Part shown: positions 11,866 to 24,200 of the stretch, in pieces
Layout of the letters: each line of letters starts with the position of its first letter
Position numbering within the stretch: the first letter of the stretch is position 1
NCBI GenBank assembly: GCA_034231615.1
Contig: CM067310.1
Location: forward strand, 141,501-205,500
From: Meghimatium bilineatum
Taxonomy: Eukaryota; Mollusca; Gastropoda; Stylommatophora; Philomycidae
Direction: 5' to 3'
DNA length: 64,000 nt
Translations under genes and position numbers: made by a program
The notes under the pieces: model-generated
Database searches by the model: none
What the model saw: only the letters and a program-made list of their open reading frames with translations
Told to the model about the DNA's origin: nothing

Positions 11866-14800
11866 TTATGAACCCACTTCTGCATTCATTATCAAACTGA
11901 ACGCAGATTAACAGGGTATAGTCCGGAGAACAGAATGTGTTGTGCTATTGTTCACAGCTTAGCTGCAATATCTGGACCTTTCAACCTGCAACATCTGAGC
12001 TCAGCATGTCTTCTGGGTCATTGTGACCCTTTATGGGTTGGGACAGCCAATTCTACGCCCCCCCCCCCCAACCTCCTTAGTCTGCTATATGGTACGTAAC
12101 AGTATTACTATTCTTGGCTTCCCTATCAGGGCTCTGCAACACAACAGATTTGGTGAAACTCCTGCTGGTTAATAGGATGTAGCCAGAGAATGCATTGCAT
12201 TGTGTCATGGTTTATAGCTTGACTGAAATATCTGGGCTTTTTGGTCAGATAGGATACATCCATCTTCAGCATGATTTTTGGGATGTCCTATAGTTTTGAA
12301 AGCCAACTCCACACTCTATAAAACACCTCTTACGATAGTCATGGCAGGTCCCAGTCCTGCTATTCTTTCACAACATACAGGCGATTCATAGTCAGTCCAT
12401 CTGTTCTCAAGTTTAAAAAAGCAGCATTGTGTACTATTGTGGGGTACAGATTAAATGTTGCAAAAATCCCCACCTTTCCCACGTAATGAAAACACAGTAT
12501 TGGACATGACCAGTACAATAATCTTACTTCTGAATACTGTCTCAGGCTGACCTCTGACTTTCTATGCATATATTCAAGTTCTCATCTGAGAATAGAGTAC
12601 ATGATGAAGTATACATCTTTGTCTGCTCAGTGGCAGAGTGGTTAGAAGGTTATAATAGAGTTCTCTATATGCTTCAATTACACTGTTCAACAAAATTGTT
12701 CTTTCTTATATAAGAATCAGCATTCTGAGGTCAGTTTCTAGTGCTTGTTTCATATCTGAAATCCGTTTATCTCTATCACAACGGGTTCTTAAGATATTTG
12801 TGAATGTATATTTTTTGGAATATCATTATATGTTCCGTTTCATTTATACTATATAACTTTTTTTAAATTAATATAATACATAAATAATTCTACTTTTTAT
12901 ACTGCTAATACATGTCTTACATATGTTTCACTATTTTTCAGTTACTGTATTTTGAAATAATTCTGAATGAAATATGGCTTCTAGAAGTTGTATAAATTCT
13001 GCTGATTTGTTCTGTTGACAATGCAGATATTTTAACGATCACAAGAAAAACTTTACACCGTTACTAAAAAAAGCATATGAACTTTATTTCGATTCGAAAG
13101 TTGATGATGCAAATAAATCTTGGAAGCCAAATGCAGTTTGCTCAACTTGTGCAAATATAATGGCAGGTTGGTTATGAAAATTGCCGAACTTTCAGTCAAT
13201 GCCTTTTGGAGTTCAGTAATATATCGTGAGCCAAAAAATCATGCTACTGATTGTTACTTCTGCTTGATAAATATCCATTTCATTTTTAAAACAAGGACAT
13301 CTGTGGTTTACCCAAATATTGAATCTGTTTGAAACTAGTTCCTCATAAACCTATCATTTGTCCGACACCCATCGCACCAGAACAATATCCGTTGGATGTG
13401 AGTGAACCATCAGAAAGTGATAGTTCATCTGCGTTAGAAACTAATTCTGACTTTATATATTGGTGAATGATGGTGTTCACTTTATTGACCATTCAGAACT
13501 TTTGGATCTAACATGTGATCTCACTTTTACTAAAGGACAAGCGAAATTACTTGGTTTGCGACTCAAAGAATGGAAATTTTTTAGCATCAATTACTCCGAA
13601 TATCTAAATTTCATCATAGACACAGAGAACTTGTTTAATACTTTGAGGTGGATGATGACACTTGTTATTGCAAAGATGTAAACAGTCTAATGCTGCACTT
13701 CAGTCATGAGCACATAGTCAATGAGTGGCGACCATTCGTAGACTCTTCCAAAACTAGTCTAAAAGAAGGTAAAAGATAAAAGAAGGTATCTTTGTATGGC
13801 CTCAGGTTTGAAAAATTATGGCAGAAAAACATTTTGAGAGCTTGTCTGTATAATATGTATTGTGTATAGTCATATACAATTGTGTATCTGTCATGGAACT
13901 ACAATCTCTGTATATTATGTATTGTGTATAGTCATATATAGTCAGTTGGCAGCAAATAAACAAACTTGCAGTGTAAACTTGACTTGTTTGGTTTGGACAT
14001 GTAATGATACAGGACTCACTTTCTAAAGCCTTTTTGTGCAAGGAAAGGTAAGGCGTTAAACAGAAGAGATGGCCAGAAAAAATTATGTGTTGACAACATC
14101 AAGGCTTTGTCTGGGCATTTTCTATACTCAACTAAATGGCTGAGAACAGAGGTGATTGGATATTTTGTGCTTGTGTCTCCAGTGTGATACCCCTACGACC
14201 CTGATGTGTTATGACGTCTATTTATTATGATTATCTATTTCTTCATTATCATTAAATATATATGTATGTTACATTATCCATCATTACATAAAATATATGT
14301 GTGTTGTAATCTCTAATTGATTTCTGAATGTTACAGGTGTGAGCCTGGCTACATACTTGATGGAGACCAGTGCAGATCTAGCTGTATTCCTAACCCTTGC
14401 TTTAACAATGTTCCCTGTAGCATCTACAGAGCAGAAGTGTCCTGCCAATGTCCTCCTGGTTTAAGAGGACATTTATGTGATGAACTGCCTCCTGAGGAGG
14501 TGAAGAGTGGTGACATCAGTAGTGGGGCTCTTTTTGCCATCATCATTTCAATCATTTTTGTTATCTGTAAGTTGAAAAAGACTTTTATCATAGATTACAT
14601 TTTTGTTATCTAGTTATCTATTCGCTAGACCATTTATTGCCTTTCAGCGTCAGGGGTAGAAGAGTTCTCTGGAGATAACCCTCGTGTGTGCTGAGTATAT
14701 TGTGAAATTTGTCACCTATTTTATTTACTGGCCCATCGTTTTCGAAGTCGGCCTCTAGGTCTGCCTTCACTGTATCTGTGTAGCATAGCTTCTTGTGGTA

Positions 14801-15218
14801 TGCTGTCTGGTAGTAGTTTGCTGATGTGTGCAAACCATTTGATCTGTTGACTCTTAATATACTCCAAGATTGGGGCGGTGCCGGTTCTTTGTCTAATGTT
14901 CTCATTTCTCACTGTCTCTTAGGGAAATTCCTAGTATTCTGTGTAAGCATGCCATTTCAGCTGTCACAAGTTTACATTTGTCTTGTGCTGGCATTGTCCA
15001 TGTTTGGCATGTTAGCACAGCGTTGGCATAATAAGCATTTTTAATAGTGTTATTTCGGTATTTAAATCTACATTTTTGTTTCTGAAGATTGGTGTCATTT
15101 GCCCTATGGCTTGGTATGCTTTATTACATCTATTTGTGCAATTCTTTACTGCTCTTGTCATCTGTTGTTATATTACTTCCTAGGTATGTGAATTATGTCA
15201 CTTGTTTAAGTCTGTTGT

Positions 15219-15250
<32 letters not shown>

Positions 15251-18200
15251 TGTGTTTCTTTCTGTTCTTCTAATCTTCATTACTTCGGTCTTTTCTATGT
15301 TTATCTTCATGCTGGTTTGGTATGTTATGCTACTAGTCCTTGCTCATCCAAATTCATTTAAGTTATCCTTCAGATTATTTTCTTCCATTGTCTTCGCTAC
15401 TTTGCATATGTGATCTATGTATGTTATAAACAATAGGGGGGATAGTACACATCCCTGTCTCACTCCTGAGTGGATTTGAAAATTTGTTAAAAAGTTGAAA
15501 AATGCTATCTTTTATCATAGATGAAAAAAATCATAACATGATGAAGAAAGCAGATTCTGTGGCATAGTGGTTATCATGCTAGATTAAAACATCAGTGTTT
15601 AGGGCAGATTACCCACATTTACATAACATGTCTTGCTCCTATGTTGCATTTGTCACATTTTTGCTCAGATTTTGTTATTAAATGTTCAGTCTTTATAGCA
15701 GTAGTAGTTGTAGCGGTAATAGTATTGGTGGTGACTGCAGCAATAGCAGTCATACAACTATTATTACTACTACCCAATGGTTGTGCTGACAGTTTGGTTC
15801 TTCCGCAGATTTAAACTCGTTCAATTTTTCTGTGTAAGTGCCTCTGGTTATAATCAAGATCTTGGTCAGTTCTGGTTGTCTCCTGTGTCTTAAACCTCAT
15901 ACTAAATGTCAAACTTGAGGTCCCTGCATGGTTTTACCGTGAAGACTTCCTGGTTTATTTCCCACATGTAGATAAGCAGTAAGTGCATAGATCATCAAGT
16001 GTCATGTCCTTATTGTATGTTGGCTGCACAGTTTCTAGCTTGTACATTGGCTGCACAGTTTCTAGCTTGTACATTGGCTGCACAATCTCTAGCTATGGTG
16101 GTTCACTATGACAGACTATTTTGTCCACTACCTAATACTTGCTTGCTGCCTTTTTTGTTGATTCATTCTCGAACTCCCACTGGATCTCTCTTGTAGCAGG
16201 ACAATGGTCCTAGATTTCCAGCAGGATGTAGTCCTCTTCATGTGACATTCCAGATCGTAGTTTTCTACTGGGTATATTGATCTTATAAATTTCTCACAGT
16301 TCTGGGCGAGTTGACCTTCCGTAGCGAGGGGCATATATTTAAACAATCTGAGATGTTTCTTATCCACTGTAAATTTGGTAAATTAACCTCCTTAGTTGCC
16401 TTTTATGATATGCATGGCAGGAAATGGTGTCCCTATTCTTTGCTTCCATTTCAATTCCTAGCATCAAACGGGCAAACTTGGCTATGATATGACAGACCAA
16501 ACCTCAGTATGATTTTTTACCTAACCTAAAAAAAATTGAGTGAAACATTGAGCCCCACCTCAAAAAATGGAGTGAAACATTCAGCCCCACCTAAAAAAAA
16601 TGGAGAGAGACATTCTGTCCCACCTCAAAACAACTTTATTTCTCTCTTACAAAATGGCAGGTCATAGTGTTTTTATTGTGTGCTCATCTTTTAAACCCAT
16701 GCAGCACACAAGCATACAGCACACGTTTCTGCCCCATGCACCGTATTCGGGACGGAAGGAAAGTAGATAGATTATTCTGTTGTCCCATGTGTATTATAGT
16801 ATAAATATATTTATAATAAACTTAAATATTGTAAAAACATGTTTCTTCTTCTGCATTTGCTCTCTTATAACTACAACGAATAAATGTGTGATTTCCACCT
16901 GGGAGTGTAAAGTGCATTGTACTGCAAGTTCCATACTTGAACCGTGTTATTAGCACCTCAGTTGGCTCACTTTGTGGCCTGGACATCCGAGGCCCAGCAC
17001 GCATCCATTTTCGTCATTCCTTTTATTCAGGTAGTGGGCCTGTAGCCTTCTTATCTGTCGACGGGCACATGGGTGTGAAGGACTCTTCGCAGAGACAATT
17101 GCTGTTCACATCTATCTCGCACGAGGTGTTCCACAGTCAGTGAATTTGCCTCCTGTAATTAAACATTCAGAGCATGTGCCTATCGGGTACTGAATATTTT
17201 CTCATCCACAAGCCTGGTTCAGGTTAAGGAAGAATTTGACAGAGGAGTTGGACCCTGTCTTTTTCACCTTCTTAGTCGAGGTGTCGTTCACCTACATTGT
17301 CAACCCCTTGTTCCAGTCCGGCTCTCACTGCGCATTTGGGAGCAAGGCGTGTTCTTGAGCTGAACGACCTTGTACCATTTATGCCTGAGCCCATCAGGTA
17401 CTGAACCCTTTCTTTCTGCGAGTATGTTTTCAGTATAGGAAAGCTTGACAATAGAATTGGACCTGTGCTGCTTTCTTTGCTGGGTGCCCACAATTGGGTC
17501 TGGGTCTCTGCCCATAAGGAGCATTGGTAACTAGAAGCTTGTCTCGAGCTAACAGAACTTGTAGTTTAGATTTCCTTGGAATGTTTTCCCTTTCTATTTG
17601 CACTTCGCACTGCTTTCTGGCGCTGTGGTGCCCTTTCATTATACTCAGTATGTTGTCTTTTTGTCTCTTGTCATGAATCTACCTTTTCATGTCGTTTTCA
17701 TTGGCCACCCCTCCAATTCTCAGACTGGGCTGACTAGCATCACTGTGTGTCAAAAGTGCCACTGCATGTATTGGCGCAGTGGTGTCAGAGATATTGATTG
17801 TCTCTTTTGCAGTCACTTTTCTGTCCATCTGCTGCCTCCACATTCACGGATTCGATCACCAAAAGCTTTAGCCAGAATCAGTACGAGCAGCTGTATTTCT
17901 GTTTCCAGGGTGCACCATGAGGAGGTACTTTTGGGATCTTTATTATCTGTTAATCCTGGGTCCGCTGAGAGCAGTGCGGTACTATTTGCGCCCGAAAAAC
18001 ATGTTTAATGTTCTTAATAAACCTATAGCCACAGGCTGTAGGAAAAGCCACGTCTATTAACACTTCCAGCATAATTTCTTATGCTTGACCTTATTGTGGG
18101 TACTCTATATCCAGGATTTGGGGGCTCTGTTTGATGATGTGGTTATTTTTGGGGTGTATTTTCTGATATGTTCAATCAAGTTTTGGGTTAGGATTAGGCT

Positions 18201-21200
18201 GATATTATTTTACAACGATCTATTATAATGGAAAATAAGTTATTGAAAATTAGTTATCACAGAAATATTTCTTTGACAAACATTACATCATATTGTTAGC
18301 AAGTGAAATCATACTATACTAAGAGTGTTTTTTCATACAATCATGCTATATTTAGGATAAGGGAGACCTGCGGCCATAACAGTAGGCAGTACCAATTCTC
18401 ATTTTTAGTTTGTGATCTGTTTGGTGGTTAGTAGTTGTATCAATTGTATCTGAATATAATGAAATTTGTCGAGAGTAAGAAAAACCTAAACTACATCAAG
18501 TGCATTTATGTTTGAACATCACCAGTGCTAGCCCTGATTGTCTTCCTCTTGTACAAGTTCTGCCCTCATAATGAAGATACTGAGAAATACACTCTAGATG
18601 AGGACCCTGAAGATGACATACGAGAGAACATCATGAACTATGATGAAGAAGGAGCTGGTAAGGCATGCTTGTAGCTTTTGTATAGAGACTTTCTTATTCT
18701 TCTGCATTTTTTCACTAACTCTCCTGCTGGTTGACAAGATTTACTCTGGAAAATGCAATGTGTTGTGCCATTTTTTACGGTCTGTTTGATATCTGCACCT
18801 TTTGGCCAGGAATATATGACTTCAACATGGCTTCTGTGTCACTTTGACCCTTTATGGGATAGATCAGCTAACTCTGCATCAAAATCTTTTTAGTCGCCTC
18901 CTAATACATGCATGGCAGGTCACATCTTTATTCTGTGATTCTCATTCAGACCCCATGAAGACACAGACTTTTTTAATGTTATGAAATTGACAACAAAATA
19001 TTCTACCTATTGTCTTTTTTCTCTGTTTTTGCTGTAAGGTGTCATAGTATTGAATCGCAATCAGTTTTCAAGCTATGGCATATATGACCACTTGATATTC
19101 ACTAATAATGTGACTCTCAGAATGTTGGTAACTCCTTCAATCTACCTTCTTCGTGGTCTTTCTCTCTATCTTGCTGTTTCCATGCTCTTGCCAATAAAGG
19201 TAGTTTGTAGTTCAAACATAGGTCTGGAGTTTGACCAGTGCATTTCTCACCCACTCGCCTCATCCGCTTGAGATGGCCTTCCAATCCATCGTCAGGCACA
19301 GTCTGTATATTTTGACTCTTCGCAATTGCGTATATTACCCAGAGACAGGTAAAATACGAATCCTGGGCAAGGGGCTTTACAGTGTGCCTTTGGGAACTGA
19401 ACCCAATTCCCTCTGTATGGGTCGTGTTGGGCAACAGCCTATAGTCGAGTTGGGCTAAGTTGGCAATGTCGTTAGAGACTTGCACCCCCCCCCCCCCCCC
19501 CATGTTGCCCCCAGTGTCCAGATTTCGAGTCTCAATACTGCTGTAGTCAGACATTTGAACAATGCTTTCCCAACATTTGTTCAATGCTTGTCCTGAGTGT
19601 AATGAGGAGCTGTGTTCAAAGCTTTCTTCCATACACAGGAGTGCATGTTCAAGTTGGTGTATCCAATAACTGAGTCATGACTCCTACTTTGAATAGGGTC
19701 ATTTGTGACGGGACATGTCAGCTTCTGTGTGTTCTCTAGCATGAACAGCACAAACGCCAGTCTGTCTCGTCCTGGGTCATTGTAGCTCTCTTGCCACTTA
19801 ATTGATTCACGTGCACTGCACTGCCCTCTAGCGTGTGTAAACTTTTACATGTGGTCTGTATTTGATAGATTCCTGTATGTTAGGGACATTGGCTGCCCCT
19901 CCAATGTTTCTGCTTTTTTTTAAAGCCAGCCAGGACAGAAAGCACAGATGTTATAAGTGATGTATTGAGGTTTGTGAGATATTTCCTGTCTCTCTACATG
20001 CAGTTCTCATTCCATTTATCACATCCACAGACACGAGCCTGAAAGTGTTAGCCAAGAATGCAGCAAGAGCCGCTGTATTTCTGTTTCCAGGGTGCACCAC
20101 GAGGAGGTGCTTTTAGGATCTTGATTATCTGCTAACCCTGGGTCCACACGAGAGCAATGCGAGACCCTTTGTACCCCTGGGAGACACTTATTGGTTCCTG
20201 AAGAAATTATTTCACTCTGGAAATCGTGAAGTCCTGTGTGTCCCTTCTTATCCAGGACAGTTTCTGTCTTCTAGACACCTAAATGACCACATAACTATTT
20301 ATCCAGGACATTTCTCCTTCTAGACACCTAAATGACCACATAACTATTTATCCAGGACATTTCTCCTTCTAGACACCTAAATGACCACATAACTATTTAT
20401 CCAGGACATTTCTCCTTCTAGACACCTAAATGACCACATAACTATTTATCCAGGACATTTCTCCTTCTAGACACCTAAATGACCACATAACTATTTATCC
20501 AGGACATTTCTCCTTCTAGACACCTAAATGACCACATAACAATTTATCCAGGACATTTCTCCTTCTAGACACCTAAATGACCACATAACTATTTATCCAG
20601 GACATTTCTCCTTCTAGACACCTAAATGACCACATAACTATTTATCCAGGACATTTCTCCTTCTAGACACCTAAATGACCACATAACTATTTATCCAGGA
20701 CATTTCTCCTTCTAGACACCTAAATGACCACATAACTATTTATCCAGGACATTTCTCCTTCTAGACACCTAAATGACCACATAACAATTTATATTTAGAA
20801 ACAGAAAATACATTCTCCTAAATTACTGCATGTCAGAACTGAAAATTTTGTCCTTGTGTATTTAGTTTTATTATGAAATGACATAAGAAAGAATAGATTC
20901 AATATATTCATGTTGTGGACTACTAACACTAGACCTATGCATTATATGTACAACAACAAGCAATGCTTCAAATATTTACATTAAATATTGTCAATTCTAT
21001 GTTTGTCTGATTGGTGGAGCGAGGGACACACGTAAAGTCAGCAGGTCCAGTGTTCAGTGCTAAAACTATAGATCCTTTAGAGGAAGCTCATGTCACTATA
21101 AATTCTCATTGGATCTGTTTAGGAATCCCATCTGTCCTTTGTAAATCACCCTTAGTTGTTCTTAGAGATCTCATATCATTGAGAAATACAAAGTTCTAGA

Positions 21201-24200
21201 GAAATCTCGCCCATCGCTGAGGAAAATCATCATTCCTTGAAAACAACTCCCAGTCTCTCAGATAATCATCAGTCCTTGAAGACTACTGTCAGTCTCTCAG
21301 AAAATCATCAATCCTTGAAGATAACTGCCAGTCTCTCAGATAATCATCAATTCTTGAAGACTACTGTCAGTCTCTCAGAAAATCATCATTCCTTGAAGAC
21401 TACTGTCAGTTTCTCAGAAAATCATCAATCCTTGAAGACTACCGTCAGTCTCTCAGAAAATCATCCTTCCTTGAAGACTACTGTCAGTTTCTCAGAAAAT
21501 CATCAATCCTTGAAGACTACTGTCAGTCTCTCAGAAATACCATCTTCCTCTTCTTTTGCTTTTGCTCTCAAATAATGTGCATGAAATTTTCATGATTTGG
21601 GCCCAAGAGTGTGGAAACACAATGTGCTGCTAGTTTTACAGCAAAACTACATTATTTGTGCTTTTTGGCCCAGCACATCTGATTTTGACACGCTTGACTT
21701 GAGGTTAGTTTCCCTAGTCTTTAACTAACCTTCCTATCTGTTGCCAGACCAGTGTGTGTTTATGCTAAGACAGTTTATCCCCCACTGTGTCCATGGGTTT
21801 TACAGGCCACAACATGTTTCTGGAGTGCAGACTCCCAGGAGGGATTTGGTCTGTCTATCTTATACAAAGTGTTCCGCAGCAGGTGAACATGTCTTTCTTA
21901 ACCTTTAGCATCCTATGTTTACAATTATGTAATGTCTCCACTGCCGCTGAATTAGTTTTTGGAAATATTACGTAATCATTGGTGGCGGTTTTGAAATCAT
22001 GATTACTTTTTTGTTGTTAGAGATATTTAAATAATACTTGCACATATAAATAAAGAATTCCATCAGTCCGTAAGAAATATAAAGAATTGTATTTTCCGGA
22101 ATCTTCCTTTAGGATTTTTAGAGCCAAACATTCTTTGATGTAAAACTGTAAAACAGTGCCAAGGAAATGATATGCCAATACACATGTGTGCTGTGAGCCA
22201 CTGTTATGTGTGCTGCGTGGGGTGAAGAAATATATCATAGGCAACACATTAATCAGTCATTATTTTATTACAATTACATGCTAAATGTAAGACCTATATA
22301 AAAGTAAATATGGGTACAGTTATTATTTTATGTATGTATATGTACAGTTATTGTGTAATGTATGTATGTATGGGTACAGTTAATATGTTATGTATATATG
22401 GGTACAGTTATTATGTTATGTATATATGGGTAGTTATTATGTTATGTATGTATGGGTACAGTTATTATGTTATGTATATTTGACAACTTAAAAAAAATTA
22501 TATCCAATTACTTAACATATATTTTCACTGAGTTTGCAAAATATTGTGGACCATTAGTATATGGCAGCTGCTTTCAATACACAATTCACGTGCTTATTTT
22601 CCTTAGACTTGCAGCTTCAATGTGGGTTGAGCACTACAGTTTCACAATTTGATGCATTTAATGTATACATTTGGCCACATCATTTTTTTGTACCAGGAGA
22701 AGAAGACCAGGACACTTATGACATTTCAAGATTGCAGAAACCTGATTATATGACCTTCGTCAAGCCACTTGATGTCAACAGAAGATTAGGCAGTATGTGG
22801 TTTCTGTTCTTTTTAGTAATTATTTTGTCTTTGTTATTTGTTTAAATTATAACTGTTTATTATAACTAGGATATGTTTTGCTTCTCTGTTGCTGACGCCT
22901 TAAAGGGGAGCGAAGAATAGTGACAATTGCTTGCCAAGTACATAGTAAGAAGCATCTAAAGAGGATTTGATGTGTCTGTTCCATTCCATAAAGAGTTGAA
23001 TTGACAGAGAAGCTATGCTGGTCATGTCAAAAGATACAGATATCGTAGCTAAGCTGTAAACCATGAACACAATGCACTTCAGACTATATCGCCTGCATTG
23101 TAGGATTCAAATGATTCAAGACTTATAGGGATCAATTTTCTACATTATCATTACTTTGTGAAGTTCAGAAATTTGGAAAACTGACTGGGAAATTCATCCG
23201 CTGATAGCAAAAATATTGTGGATATGTCGGTTTTGTATGTGTTGTTATGCATAGAATCATCATCATCAAGTGCTGTCTCCGCAACAGAGGTTTGCTGCAA
23301 CAGACCTCCAACATCCCCTGTCTCTTGTTTTGGTGGTGCATTCTGCTAGACTGTAACCTGTCCATCGTGTGATGTTACTCTCCCACTTGTATCTCTTTCT
23401 ACCTCTTGCTCACTTCCCATTGACTTTACCTTCAAGTAAGATCTTCAATAGGGTCATTCCTTTACATGTGTCCAAAATATTTTATTTGCCTGATCTTTAT
23501 TTCTCTTAGTAATTCTTCCTTCATATTAACCCTTTCACCACTTTGAGATTTCCATATTGTCAATCTCCCATCACTAAGACAAGGGGCACAACTCCTCCAA
23601 ATTATGGATATGATGATGTTGAAAATGCATTTTCTTTCAAACTATTCATCATATCACACTCAGACTTGGCAGATCAACAGAAAAATGAATAGTCTTGCAT
23701 GAACCTATATCAAAGATAATTTAATACATATATGTTTTAAAAAATAAACTGTTAAACTCAACATAATGTGGGGAAAGTTTTTTTTACCTTGGGAGTGCTG
23801 AGTAGTGGAGTCATATTGAGACGAATATATTGAGATATATTCTCAAATCTCCTTTTTCCCAAACAGGTTGGTATGCCCGAAATATTGAACTCCGATACAT
23901 GCTATACTCAAACAGAATACACAAGCCCATCATAACATAAATATAAAAAAGATGTTTTATTTCAATGGCAGTTACAGATGTCCAGCACATGTCTTCTTTA
24001 CTAGTTTGTTATTTGCATTATGTTACATACAAATTTGTCTGATCGGCTGCAAATTATTGATAAACTACTCATTGACAGTGATGTTGGAGGAATAATATAG
24101 CACAGGGAAAATCATTGGGTGAATAATTTAGCACAGGGGGAAGTCATTGAGGGAGATATTTAGCACAGTGAGATCAGTTTCTAAGAACAGTGTAACAGCT

